DNA of 64,000 bases. Source: DATGZH01 sp035297265. Lineage in GTDB: Bacteria; Actinomycetota; Acidimicrobiia; Acidimicrobiales; RAAP-2. The stretch is taken from assembly GCA_035297265.1 (NCBI GenBank), contig DATGZH010000017.1, forward strand, positions 1 to 64,000. Direction: 5' to 3'. Both the position numbers and the translations under genes were made by a program. The notes below the pieces were generated by a model that was given only the letters and a program-made list of their open reading frames with translations, did no database searches and was not told the origin of the DNA. Below, in pieces: positions 25,316-36,833 of the stretch. Each line of letters begins with the position of its first letter. Positions within the stretch are counted from its first letter, which is position 1.

Positions 25316-26136
25316 TCACGTCGCACGCTCCGTGGCGTGCGGAGCACGGGCGGCCGGTCGGACGGCCGCCTCGTCGGGCACCGGCTCGCGGCGGGTGCCC
25401 TCATGCTCGATCCACTGGTGTGTTCTGCAGGCCCGGACCAGCACGAGGTCGGTCCCGAGCCCTTCTAACAATTCCATCGGCCTGATGCCGCGGGGTTGGG
25501 TGGCCAGGTCCGCCCGTAGGTGGCCGGTCACCGTCTGGTTCGGGGGCCCGGTGGGCGCCCGCTCGAACGGGGCAAGTGCGAGGATGCCGGGCCGCAGGTC
25601 ATCGTCGACCAGCTTGCCCTTGCGCTCCCGCCGGATCGGGACGCTCGCCGCGCCGAGCAGGTGCTCGACCCGCGTCGCCAGATCCCGTGCGGTCACCCCT
25701 TGCACCTCCAGTTCCCAGGTGCACGATGTTACCTGTTGTTGCAAGGACTGGGTGTCACCTGAGAGTGCCACGACAGCCGCCACGTCGACCCCGTCGGGCA
25801 GGAGCGAGGTGAGGAGCTGGACGAGCGGGGCCAGCGCGGCTTCGGCCACGGCAGTCCCCTGAGCTGGGGCGACGTCACCGCCTTCCCCCTCGAGGCGGAC
25901 GTCGACGTACTCGGCGTCGGACTCACATCCGGTCGGGAGGGCGAGGCCGAAGCTCAGGAGCGGGCGGGGGGAGAACCCCTCCGACCAGGCGACCGGGAGG
26001 CCGCTCCGACGGAGGGCCCGCTCCCACATCCGGGCCACGTCCCGCTGGCTCGTGAAGCGGACCTTGCCGTGTTTCGTGAACCGGCAGCGGAGGCCCCGCG
26101 GCCAGCCCCCCGCCGGGCGGGGCGCCCCGGCGTCGC

Positions 26137-26140
<4 letters not shown>
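25316..26140 (-). CDS. TIGR03936 radical-SAM-linked protein (DUF2344)
   Basis: A 274-residue protein of the DUF2344 family, nearly always encoded next to or fused with the TIGR03960 radical SAM protein. The conserved start of the domain is 'GLRCRFTKHGKVRFTSQRDVARMWERALRRSGLPVAWS', followed by 'GFSPRPLLSFGLALPTGCES'. The only start between this domain and the upstream stop codon is TTG 26140, which overlaps the radical SAM stop as TTGA, so translation is coupled. The biochemical role is not established. The C-terminal 60 residues are variable and basic. Confidence 0.88.
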
Positions 26141-28077
<1,937 letters not shown>

Positions 28078-28122
28078 GACGACGGCGAGTCTACGACCGG
28101 TCCCGTCGGCCGCCCCGCGAGC

Positions 28123-30309
28123 TCAGCCGCCGTTCGGGCTGGACGGCGAGGTGCTGGTCGTGGTGGTGGTGACCCCGGCCGGCGGGTTGTTCTGCGGCAC
28201 CGACGTGTGGGAGGGGACGCTCTTGGTCGGGAACACGACGGGGTGGATCGGGTTCGTGGCGAGGTAGTTGAAGATCTGCATGACGGCGGGCGCCGCGGCC
28301 TGGGCTCCGTAGCCGCCGTGCTGGACGACGACGGCCACCACGTACTCCGGCTGGCCGGGTGGGGCGTTGAGCGGCCCGAAGCCCACGAACCAGGCGTTGG
28401 GCTCCTTGCCGAGGCCGATGTCGGCCGTGCCGGTCTTGCCGGCGATCGGGAACTGGCTCGGGCTGAAGTGGGCGTCGGCCTGGAACGTGGCCGAGGCCGT
28501 CCCGCCCCCGGTCACCACGCCCTGGAGCCCCTGGAGGATGGGCTGGTAGATGGAGTTGGGCAGGTTCACGTGGCCGGCCACCTGCGGGGTGAAGCGCTTG
28601 ATCAGCTGGCCCTCCTGGTTGACGATGCCCGCGGCCACCTGGGGCACGTAGCGGGTGCCCTGGTTGGCGAACGTGGCGTAGGCCACCGCCTCCTCGATCG
28701 GGGTCACCACGGTCTCGCCCTGCCCGAAGGCCATCTCGATGTTGTCGCCCTCGGTCCAGCCGGTGTTGGGGAAGGCGCCCGGGGCGGCGGCGTGGAGCTG
28801 CTGGCGCGTCGTCTGGCTGTCGGCGCGCCCGGCGACCTCGCCCGGCAGGTCGATCCCGGTGAGCGTGCCCAGCCCGTATTGCTCGGCCACGTTCTGGATG
28901 GGGGTCGGCCCGTAGGTGAAGCGGCGCAGCCAGAACAGGTACCCGAGGTTGTAGAAGTAGTAGTCGTCGGAGATCGTGAGGGCGGTCGGGAGGTCCACCT
29001 CGCCCGCCCCCTGGGCCTCGGCGTCGTTGAACGTGCACTCGGCCGAGTTGACGCCCTGGACGCACGGCACCTTGAGCGCCCCGGTGTCGTCGACGTACTG
29101 GTTGGCTCCCATGAGGCCGGTCTGGAGGGCGGCGGTCGCCGTGGCCAGCTTGAAGGTCGAGCCCGGCGTGAACAGGCCCTGGATGGCGTTGTTGTTCTCG
29201 GCCCCCGAAGCCTGGATGGCCGCGTAGTCCTTGTTGGAGATGCCGCCCACCCACTGGTTGAGGTCGTAGGTGGGGTTGGAGGCCATGGCGAGGACCTGGC
29301 CCGTGCGGGCGTCCATGACCACCGCCGCCCCGAGATCGGCCGTCGGGTAGAGCTTCGTCGTCGGGTCGACGATGTTGCGGTCGGCGTTCATGTCGTCCTG
29401 GAGCGCGGCCTGGGTGGCCGCCTGCAGGCCGGTGTCGATGTTGAGGATGACGGTGTCCCCGGGCTCGGGGTTGGTCGTGCGCAGCGTCCCCACCACCTGT
29501 CCCTGGGCGTTCACCGACAGCGCCTGCTGGCCGTCCAGGCCCCGCAGGTAGGGCTCGTACTGCGCCTCGATCCCGCTCTTGCCGATCTGGCTCATCGTCG
29601 TATAGCCCTGGTTGGGGTGGGCGGCCAGCTCGCCGCCGTTGATGGAGCCGACGTAGCCGAGGATGTGCGCGGCCATCGTCCCGCCTTGGGGGTAGGTGCG
29701 CTGGGTCACGAACTCCACCGACACGCCCGGGTACTCGGCCGCGTGCTCCTGGAGGTACTGGACGGTGGCCGCCGGGGCGTCCGTCAGCACCGGCACCGGT
29801 TCGAAGGGGCTGTAGCGGGGGTCCGTGAGGGCGTTGGCCACCGCCGAGGGGCTCTGGCCGGTGAGCGCGGCGACGTCGCCGATGACCGAGGGGTGCACGG
29901 CTGCGGCCACCCGGGAGAGCACGATCTCCTGGCTCACCGTGTTCTGCACGAGCACGCTGTCGTTGCGGTCGACGATCTCGCCCCGCGGCGCCGGCAGCGT
30001 GACGAGCCGGACCTGGTTCTGGCTCACCTGTGCGGCGAAGGTCTTCTGGTTGATGACCTGGAGGCTCCACAGCCGCAGGATCATCACGCCGAAGAGCAGG
30101 AGCACGACGAGCCCGAGCACGTGGAGCCGGAGGTTGGGCCGCGACGTCTTCTCCTCGGGTGAGGCCACGAGGCCGACGACGTTGACGCTGCGCCGCGGCC
30201 GCATCCGGGGCTGGCGGGCCGGTCGCTGACGGGACGGGGCCCGGCGGCGCGAGGGCTTCGCGTAGCGGCGCTCCCCCCGGAGGGGGTGCCGCAGAGTGCG
30301 ACGGCTCAC
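28123..30309 (-). CDS. mrdA: Penicillin-binding protein 2, elongation transpeptidase
   Basis: A 728-residue class B penicillin-binding protein that cross-links peptidoglycan during rod elongation. GTG 30309 overlaps the mreD stop as GTGA. A basic cytoplasmic tail of about 60 residues precedes one membrane helix (about 65-88). The dimerisation region contains 'LPAPRGEIVDRNDSVL'. The transpeptidase domain has SxxK in 'TPGSTFKLATA', the SxD form of the second motif in 'ISDDYYFYN' (normal for PBP2) and KTG in 'IAGKTGTAD'. A serine/threonine-rich tail ends the protein. A rodA gene, often adjacent, is not found before the radical SAM gene. Confidence 0.95.
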   Translation of the reverse strand: MSRRTLRHPLRGERRYAKPSRRRAPSRQRPARQPRMRPRRSVNVVGLVASPEEKTSRPNLRLHVLGLVVLLLFGVMILRLWSLQVINQKTFAAQVSQNQVRLVTLPAPRGEIVDRNDSVLVQNTVSQEIVLSRVAAAVHPSVIGDVAALTGQSPSAVANALTDPRYSPFEPVPVLTDAPAATVQYLQEHAAEYPGVSVEFVTQRTYPQGGTMAAHILGYVGSINGGELAAHPNQGYTTMSQIGKSGIEAQYEPYLRGLDGQQALSVNAQGQVVGTLRTTNPEPGDTVILNIDTGLQAATQAALQDDMNADRNIVDPTTKLYPTADLGAAVVMDARTGQVLAMASNPTYDLNQWVGGISNKDYAAIQASGAENNNAIQGLFTPGSTFKLATATAALQTGLMGANQYVDDTGALKVPCVQGVNSAECTFNDAEAQGAGEVDLPTALTISDDYYFYNLGYLFWLRRFTYGPTPIQNVAEQYGLGTLTGIDLPGEVAGRADSQTTRQQLHAAAPGAFPNTGWTEGDNIEMAFGQGETVVTPIEEAVAYATFANQGTRYVPQVAAGIVNQEGQLIKRFTPQVAGHVNLPNSIYQPILQGLQGVVTGGGTASATFQADAHFSPSQFPIAGKTGTADIGLGKEPNAWFVGFGPLNAPPGQPEYVVAVVVQHGGYGAQAAAPAVMQIFNYLATNPIHPVVFPTKSVPSHTSVPQNNPPAGVTTTTTSTSPSSPNGG

Positions 30310-30830
30310 CGGCGTCCCACGGCGGCGAGCGTGCCGCGTTCCCGGTTGACGCCGAACGACCAGATAACGAGGCGGAGCGCGGGCAGCGACAGGAGGGCGT
30401 TGGCCACGCCCACCACGAGCACGATCGCCGCCAGGTCGGCGCGCAGAAACTGCTCTTCTCCGAGCACGGCTCCCAGCACGGCGTACAGCATGACGGCCGC
30501 CGCGCTCGCCGTGAGCGCGACCCCGGGCACCACCCACCACGGTGAGCGGGACGAATAGTTCACGAGGCTGCCCACTGCGAAGCCGACCAGCGTCCCGACC
30601 AGGGCCGACAGGCCGAAGGGGGCGGGGACGAACAAATCGGCGACGATGCCGGCGGCGAAGCCCATGGCCGCCCCCCGGGCTGGCCCCGCACCGAGCCCGG
30701 TCACGATCGGGAGCAGCAGGAGCACGTCGGGGTGGGCCCCGGCGACCACGATGTTGAGGGCGATGGTCTGCTGGACGAGCAGGAAGAGCAGCACCACGAG
30801 CCCGGTCCGGGCCACGTCGCCGCCCGTCAC
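30306..30830 (-). CDS. mreD: Rod shape-determining protein MreD
   Basis: A 174-residue membrane protein with about five hydrophobic helices ('LVVLLFLLVQQTIALNIVV', 'DVLLLLPIVTGLG', 'MGFAAGIVADLFVPAPFGL', 'ALVGTLVGFAVG', 'AIVLVVGVANALLSL'). The segment 'GFAAGIVADLFV..PFG' is the family signature. It overlaps mreC by four bases and mrdA by four bases, so all are translationally coupled. It acts as an integral part of the elongasome with MreC and PBP2. Confidence 0.93.
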   Translation of the reverse strand: MTGGDVARTGLVVLLFLLVQQTIALNIVVAGAHPDVLLLLPIVTGLGAGPARGAAMGFAAGIVADLFVPAPFGLSALVGTLVGFAVGSLVNYSSRSPWWVVPGVALTASAAAVMLYAVLGAVLGEEQFLRADLAAIVLVVGVANALLSLPALRLVIWSFGVNRERGTLAAVGRR

Positions 30831-31660
30831 GGCGCGGGCTCCCAGAGGACCACGTCGACGTACGTGAGCTGGTGGAGGTTGGCCATGGGCTGGGCCACCA
30901 CCGTCATCTGGCTGGCCCCGGGCACGGTGTCGTAGGAGGTGACGAAGGCCACCGGGATGCCGTTCGGGTACTCCGCCCCGGCCAGCCCGTTCGTGAACAG
31001 CACCTGGCCCTTGCGCATCGGCGTCCCCGGCGGGACGAAGTCGACGGCCAACGGGTCACCCGAGCCCTCGCCGTTCACCACCGCCTGGGTGGCGTGCCGG
31101 CCGAAGCTGACACCCACCTTGGAACGTCCGTCGGTCAGCAGCCGGACGGTGGCGCTGTGGCGGAAGGCCTGGACCACCTGGCCCACGAGCCCGCCGGCGC
31201 CGACCACCGGCATGCCGAGGGCCACCCCGTCGGCCGTGCCCTTGTCGATGCCGATCGAGGCCACGAAGTTCGAGACGTTGACCGTCACCGTCTGGGCCGT
31301 CACCGTCTGCAGGCTGCCGAGATAGGAGAGGTGGAGGAGGGCGGCCATCTGACGCAGCTGGCGCTGCTCGTAGGCCTGCTCGGCCTGCTGCTGGCGCAAC
31401 CGCCCGAGGGTCGCCTGGAGCTTGGCGTTCTCCTGGGCCACCGAGCCGTAGTTGACTGCCCCGGCGAAGAAGTTCCCGATCGGGCGGAGCACGTCGTCCA
31501 CCCCTTTCCTGATCGGAGCGAAGACCCGGCTGGCCGCGTTGCGCAGGTCCGAGCTCACCCTCGAGCCGCCCCGCTCGTCGATCGTGATGATGGCGATGGA
31601 GACGAGCACGAGCACCACCACCACGGTCAACGTGCGGCGGGACCGCCGGGGCCGTGCCAA
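30827..31660 (-). CDS. mreC: Rod shape-determining protein MreC
   Basis: A 277-residue bitopic membrane protein: a basic start ('MARPRRSRRTL'), one membrane helix (about 10-28), a coiled coil (about 72-108, 'AQENAKLQATLGRLRQQQAE') and a two-barrel extracytoplasmic domain ('ASIGIDKGTADGVALGMPVV', 'GLVGQVVQ', 'VRLLTDGRSKVGV', 'KGQVLFTNG'). It connects cytoplasmic MreB with the PBP2 synthase. It begins 19 bp after mreB and overlaps mreD. Length is normal. Confidence 0.94.
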   Translation of the reverse strand: MARPRRSRRTLTVVVVLVLVSIAIITIDERGGSRVSSDLRNAASRVFAPIRKGVDDVLRPIGNFFAGAVNYGSVAQENAKLQATLGRLRQQQAEQAYEQRQLRQMAALLHLSYLGSLQTVTAQTVTVNVSNFVASIGIDKGTADGVALGMPVVGAGGLVGQVVQAFRHSATVRLLTDGRSKVGVSFGRHATQAVVNGEGSGDPLAVDFVPPGTPMRKGQVLFTNGLAGAEYPNGIPVAFVTSYDTVPGASQMTVVAQPMANLHQLTYVDVVLWEPAP

Positions 31661-31679
31661 GGACCGACGTCCTGACGGG

Positions 31680-32711
31680 TCAGCGCGACGAAGAGCTGTT
31701 CAAAAGCTGCTTCAGCGCGTCGAACTCCTCCAGGCACTGACCGCTGCCGATGGCCACGCAGGTGAGCGGGTCGCGGGCCACGACGATGGGCATCCCGGTC
31801 TCGCTGCTCAGCCGGGAGTCGAGGCCGTGGAGCAGCGCCCCGCCACCGGTCAGCACGATGCCCTGCTCCATGATGTCCGCGGCGAGCTCGGGCGGGGTGC
31901 GGTCGAGCGTCACCTTCACGGCGTCGATGATCGAGGACACCGGCTCGTCGATGGCGTGGCGGATCTCTTCGGTCGAGACGACGACGGTCTTCGGCAGGCC
32001 GGTCACGAGGTCCCGGCCCCGGATCTCGGCGTGCAGCTCCTCCTCCAAGGGATAGGCGGAGCCCAGGGCGATCTTGATCTCCTCCGCCGTGCGCTCCCCG
32101 AGGGCCAGGCTGAACTCCTTCTTCACGTAGGAGACGATGGCCTCGTCGAGCTCGTCACCGCCGATGCGCACCGACTGGCTCGTGACGATGCCCCCGAGGG
32201 AGATGACCGCCACCTCGGTGGTGCCGCCGCCGATGTCGACGACCATGTTGCCGGTCGGCTCGTGCACGGGCAGACCGGCGCCGATCGCCGCGGCCATCGG
32301 CTCCTCGATGATGTAGGCCTTCCGGGCTCCGGCGTACTCGGCCGCCTCCATGACGGCGCGCTGCTCCACCCCGGTGATCCCCGACGGGACGCAGATGACC
32401 ATGCGCGGCTTGGCGAAGCGGCGCTGGTGCACCCGGTGGATGAAGTAGCGGAGCATCTTCTCGCAGATCTCGAAGTCGGCGATGACCCCGTCCTTCAGCG
32501 GCCGGATGGCCTGGATGTTGCTCGGCGTGCGGCCGATCATGCGCTTGGCCTCGGCGCCGACGGCCAGCGGACGGCCGTCCTTCACGTCGACCGCCACCAC
32601 CGAGGGCTCGTTCAGCACGATGCCCCGGCCGCGCACGTAGACGAGGGTGTTGGCCGTACCGAGGTCCACGGCCATGTCGCGGCCGAGGAGATTGAGGCGG
32701 TTGTCGGGCAT
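31680..32711 (-). CDS. mreB: Rod shape-determining actin homologue MreB
   Basis: A 343-residue actin-family ATPase that organises lateral wall synthesis beneath the membrane. ATG 32711 has a GAGAGGGG ribosome-binding site; an upstream ATG at 32768 would add 19 non-family residues. Typical blocks are 'MAVDLGTANTLVYVRGRGIVLNEPSVVA' (phosphate 1), 'NMVVDIGGGTTEVAVISLGG' (phosphate 2) and 'GIVLTGGGALLHGLD' (adenosine motif). Its presence implies a rod-shaped cell, unlike mycobacteria, which lack MreB. A candidate promoter and a perfect palindrome lie in the 204-bp gap upstream. Confidence 0.97.
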   Translation of the reverse strand: MPDNRLNLLGRDMAVDLGTANTLVYVRGRGIVLNEPSVVAVDVKDGRPLAVGAEAKRMIGRTPSNIQAIRPLKDGVIADFEICEKMLRYFIHRVHQRRFAKPRMVICVPSGITGVEQRAVMEAAEYAGARKAYIIEEPMAAAIGAGLPVHEPTGNMVVDIGGGTTEVAVISLGGIVTSQSVRIGGDELDEAIVSYVKKEFSLALGERTAEEIKIALGSAYPLEEELHAEIRGRDLVTGLPKTVVVSTEEIRHAIDEPVSSIIDAVKVTLDRTPPELAADIMEQGIVLTGGGALLHGLDSRLSSETGMPIVVARDPLTCVAIGSGQCLEEFDALKQLLNSSSSR

Positions 32712-32792
32712 CGAGGCAATCCCCTCTCGAGGCGACGGCGCCGGGCACGGGGACACCCGGCACCTCATGGGTCACCTTTGACTTGACCCCGA

Positions 32793-32821
32793 AGGCTACG
32801 GGACGAAGCACCCCGGCACAA
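32793..32821 (-). promoter_or_regulatory. Candidate sigma-70-type promoter of the mre cluster
   Basis: On the minus strand TTGTGC (32821-32816) and TAGCCT (32798-32793) are separated by exactly 17 bp, placing a start near 32786, about 75 nt before the mreB ATG. Both boxes are imperfect, so this is a proposal from spacing and position. Confidence 0.4.
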
Positions 32822-32828
32822 GGCCATT

Positions 32829-32850
32829 GCCGCCGCTCAGGCGGCCTGAG
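32829..32850. terminator. Possible small hairpin between ndk and mreB
   Basis: A 6-bp stem (GCCGCC/GGCGGC, 5-base loop) overlaps a second palindrome CTCAGGCGGCCTGAG. It lies after the ndk stop on the minus strand and could weaken read-through into mreB, although there is no T-run on that strand. Confidence 0.3.
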
Positions 32851-32877
32851 AAGGGCGTTTTCCCACGTCCGGGCCAT

Positions 32878-32891
32878 GTGCACCGGTGCAC
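32878..32891. promoter_or_regulatory. Perfect 14-bp palindrome upstream of mreB
   Basis: GTGCACCGGTGCAC reads the same on both strands. It lies between ndk and the proposed mreB promoter, about 60 bp upstream of the -35 box, where an activator or repressor dimer could bind. No regulator is known for it. Confidence 0.35.
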
Positions 32892-32915
32892 GAGCGGGTC
32901 CCGGAAGGACCGTGC

Positions 32916-33326
32916 TCAGGCGAGGTCGGGGAAGAAGAGGGCGATCTCCCGGGCGGCCGAGTCGGCCGAGTCCGACCCGTGCACCAGGTTCTCCGTGAGC
33001 TCGACCGCCAGGTCGCCCCGGATCGTGCCGGGGGCCGCCTCGGCCGGGTTCGTGGCCCCCATGAGGTGCCGGACGATCTGCCAGGTGTCGGGGGGGCCCT
33101 CAAGCACGGCCACCAGGGCGGGCGACCGGGTGATGAAGGCCACGAGGTCGCCGTAGAAGGCCTTGCCCCGGTGCTCGGCGTAGTGCTCCTCGGCGGTGAC
33201 CACGGTGATCGTTCGCAGCTCGGCCGCCACGATGACGAGGCCCTTGCGCTCCAGGCGGCCGACGATCTCGCCGACGAGCCCGCGCTCGACGGCGTCGGGC
33301 TTGGCGATGACGAGGGTCCGGTTCAC
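32916..33326 (-). CDS. ndk: Nucleoside diphosphate kinase
   Basis: A 136-residue enzyme that moves the gamma-phosphate of ATP onto other nucleoside diphosphates. The start 'MNRTLVIAKPDAVERGLVGEI', the 'GPPDTWQIVRHLMGATNPAEAAPGTIRGD' nucleotide-binding stretch and the catalytic histidine in 'ENLVHGSDSADSA' are all present. Length is standard. It lies 34 bp after folC, the same order as in mycobacteria (folC, an intervening gene, ndk). Confidence 0.97.
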   Translation of the reverse strand: MNRTLVIAKPDAVERGLVGEIVGRLERKGLVIVAAELRTITVVTAEEHYAEHRGKAFYGDLVAFITRSPALVAVLEGPPDTWQIVRHLMGATNPAEAAPGTIRGDLAVELTENLVHGSDSADSAAREIALFFPDLA

Positions 33327-33360
33327 AGGTCGGGCACGCTACCAGCCGGTCCCGGCCTGC

Positions 33361-34695
33361 TCAGGGCCGCCGGGCGGCGTCCAGGATCACCGCACGGGCG
33401 TCGGCCACGACGTACAGCGAACCGGTGACGAGTAGGAGGCCATCGTCGGCCACGAGCGTGCGGCCGAGGGCCACCGCCTCGGCCACCGGCGGCACCACGC
33501 TCACCGAGAGGCCGAGCGCGCGGCCGGCCTCCCCCACCTCCTCGGCCGGCATCGCCCGGGGGCTGTCGGGGGCGCAGGCCACGAGGGTGCGGCAGCCGGC
33601 CGGGGTCAGGGCCGAGAGCATGGCTGAGGGGTCGCGGCCCCGGAGCATCCCGACCACGGCCACGCCCTCCCCGGCCACCGAGAACTCCTCGGCCACGGCC
33701 TCGCCCAGTGCGGCCATGCCGGCCACGTTGTGGGCGCCGTCGCACAGCACGAGCGGCTGACGGCCGAGCACCTCGAGACGCCCCGGCACCTCGACCGCGG
33801 CGAAGCCCTCTTCGACGAGCGCCTCGTCGAGCGGCGCCCCGAAGAAGGCCTGCGTGGCGGCGAGGGCGCAGGCCGCGTTGCGCCCCTGGTGCGGGCCGTG
33901 GAGCGGCACGAGGACTTCGGCGTAGCTGGCACCCGGGGTGGCCAGGTCGACGAGCCGGCCGCCGAGGGCCAGCCGGTTGGCGGTGACGTCGAACTCCTCG
34001 CCCCGGGTCCAGACGGCGGCGGCCCCGGCGGCCTCGGCCACCTCGCGGAGGAGCCGGGCCAGGCCGGGGTCGGTCTCCCCGATCACCGCCGTGCTCCCCG
34101 GCTTCACGATCCCGGCCTTGTCCCGGGCGATGCCCTCGAGGGAGGGGCCGAGGACGTCGGTGTGGTCGTAGCTGATGTTGGTGATGACCGCCACGTCGCC
34201 GTCGACGACGTTCGTCGAGTCCCAGGTGCCCCCGAGCCCCACCTCGATGACCCCGACGTCGACCGCCTCGTCGGCGAACCAGCGCAGGGCCGCCGCGGTG
34301 AGGAGCTCGAAGCGGGTGGGTCGCTCGGAGAGGAGCGGCTCGAGGAGGGCGATCGACGAGAGCACCTCGGCGAACGAAACATCGTCGATGGGCCGACCGT
34401 TGCGGGCGATGCGCTCGTTCACCGACGAGAGGTTGGGGCTCGTGAAGGTGCCGACGGAAAGGCCCTTGGCCCCGAGGAGGGCGGTCGTCATCGCCGCGGT
34501 CGAACCCTTGCCGTTCGTCCCGGTCAGGTGGATCGACGGGAAGGTGAGCTGGGGGTCACCGAGCAGCGCGACGAGCTCGCGGACCCGGTCGAGCGTCGGG
34601 ATCTGTCGCCGGCTCGGCATGGCCGACTCGAAGTCGATGTGGCCGTCGAGCCAGGCCAGGGCCTTCGCCAGGGAGGTGAAAGGGGGGTCGGCCAA
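33361..34695 (-). CDS. folC: Folylpolyglutamate/dihydrofolate synthase
   Basis: A 444-residue Mur-ligase-type enzyme that adds glutamate to folates. The ATP loop is 'LTGTNGKGSTAAM', the folate-binding loop 'TSPNLSSVNERI', then 'GLGGTWDSTNVVDGDVAVITNISYDH' and a C-terminal domain starting 'PGRLEVLGRQPLVLCDGAHN'. The start is TTG 34695, needed to include the conserved 'ALAWLDGHIDFESAMPSRRQIPTLDRV' front; ATG at residue 26 would cut into it. Three bases upstream begins the direct repeat of a small inserted element that separates it from clpX. valS, commonly found just upstream in actinobacteria, is absent here. Confidence 0.93.
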   Translation of the reverse strand: MADPPFTSLAKALAWLDGHIDFESAMPSRRQIPTLDRVRELVALLGDPQLTFPSIHLTGTNGKGSTAAMTTALLGAKGLSVGTFTSPNLSSVNERIARNGRPIDDVSFAEVLSSIALLEPLLSERPTRFELLTAAALRWFADEAVDVGVIEVGLGGTWDSTNVVDGDVAVITNISYDHTDVLGPSLEGIARDKAGIVKPGSTAVIGETDPGLARLLREVAEAAGAAAVWTRGEEFDVTANRLALGGRLVDLATPGASYAEVLVPLHGPHQGRNAACALAATQAFFGAPLDEALVEEGFAAVEVPGRLEVLGRQPLVLCDGAHNVAGMAALGEAVAEEFSVAGEGVAVVGMLRGRDPSAMLSALTPAGCRTLVACAPDSPRAMPAEEVGEAGRALGLSVSVVPPVAEAVALGRTLVADDGLLLVTGSLYVVADARAVILDAARRP

Positions 34696-34697
34696 TG

Positions 34698-34860
34698 CGT
34701 TCAGGGGTAGTGGCTCAATTCGCGATGTCGCACCCCCAGAGTACGGTTCGGGATGCGAAAGCCGTCGGTTCCTCGGTAGGAGGAGGCGTGAAACTGCCCT
34801 TCTGGGCTTCCGACGTTAAGCCGAATGTACGTGGAGGCTTGAAATTGAGCCACTACCCGT

Positions 34861-34865
<5 letters not shown>
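34698..34865. mobile_element. MITE-like element with 16-bp inverted ends and 8-bp flanking direct repeats
   Basis: The ends are perfect 16-bp inverted repeats: GGGTAGTGGCTCAATT (34705-34720) and its complement (34843-34858). They are flanked by direct repeats CGTTCAGG at 34698-34705 and 34858-34865, sharing one base with each end. That is the signature of transposition with an 8-bp target duplication. The core of about 150 bp holds no credible gene, so any movement would need a transposase supplied elsewhere. The right-hand duplication contains the clpX stop codon and the left one ends just outside the folC start, so both genes are left intact. It has no copy in this window. Confidence 0.75.
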
Positions 34866-36132
<1,267 letters not shown>

Positions 36133-36206
36133 CGTTCTCCTCTTCCTCTCGTCCCCTGGTGCCCCTGTCCCTCGAGGGGTCGTGGTGTCGCCGGTGCTGA
36201 TGCTGC

Positions 36207-36833
36207 CTAGGCCGCGCTCGCCTGCGGCGCGTCGTCGCGTGCCGTGATGACCTCGTCGATGAGCCCGTAGCCCACAGCCTCGTCGGCCGTCATGACGAAG
36301 TCCCGGTCGGTGTCCTTGGCGATCTTGTCGATCGCCTGGCCCGTGTCGCCGGCGAGCATGTGGTTGAGCAGGTCCCGCATGCGCAGGATCTCCTTGGCCT
36401 GCAGCTCGATGTCGCTCGCCTGACCCTCGACCCCGCCGAACGGCTGGTGGAGGAGGATCCGGGCGTGCGGCAGAGCGAAGCGCTTGGCGCGCGCCCCCGC
36501 GCCCAGCAGCACGGCGGCGGCCGACGCCGCCTGGCCGAAGCAGAAGGTCGACACGTCCGGCTTGATGTACTTCATCGTGTCGTAGATGGCGAAGAGCGCC
36601 GTGATGTCCCCGCCGGGCGAGTTGATGTAGAGGTGGATGTCCTTGTCGGGCTCCTCGGACTCCAAGAAGAGGAGCTGGGCGCAGACCAGGTTGGCCACGG
36701 TGTCGTCGATCGGCGTGCCGAGGAAGATGATCCGCTCCTTCAGGAGCCGCGAGTAGAGGTCGTAGGCCCGCTCGCCCCGGTTCGATGACTCGACGACGGT
36801 CGGCACCAGGTAGTTGCTCGCGCGGACGCTCAT
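36207..36833 (-). CDS. clpP: ATP-dependent Clp protease proteolytic subunit
   Basis: A 208-residue serine peptidase. ATG 36833 overlaps the trigger factor stop (ATGA). The catalytic triad is visible: serine in 'FCFGQAASAAAVLLGAG', histidine in 'RILLHQPFGG' and aspartate in 'KDTDRDFVMTADEAVGYGLID'. The processing region starts 'MSVRASNYLVPTVVE'. Other strands include 'LYINSPGGDITALFAIYDTM'. Actinobacteria usually carry two clpP genes in tandem here; only one lies between tig and clpX in this window. Confidence 0.96.
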   Translation of the reverse strand: MSVRASNYLVPTVVESSNRGERAYDLYSRLLKERIIFLGTPIDDTVANLVCAQLLFLESEEPDKDIHLYINSPGGDITALFAIYDTMKYIKPDVSTFCFGQAASAAAVLLGAGARAKRFALPHARILLHQPFGGVEGQASDIELQAKEILRMRDLLNHMLAGDTGQAIDKIAKDTDRDFVMTADEAVGYGLIDEVITARDDAPQASAA

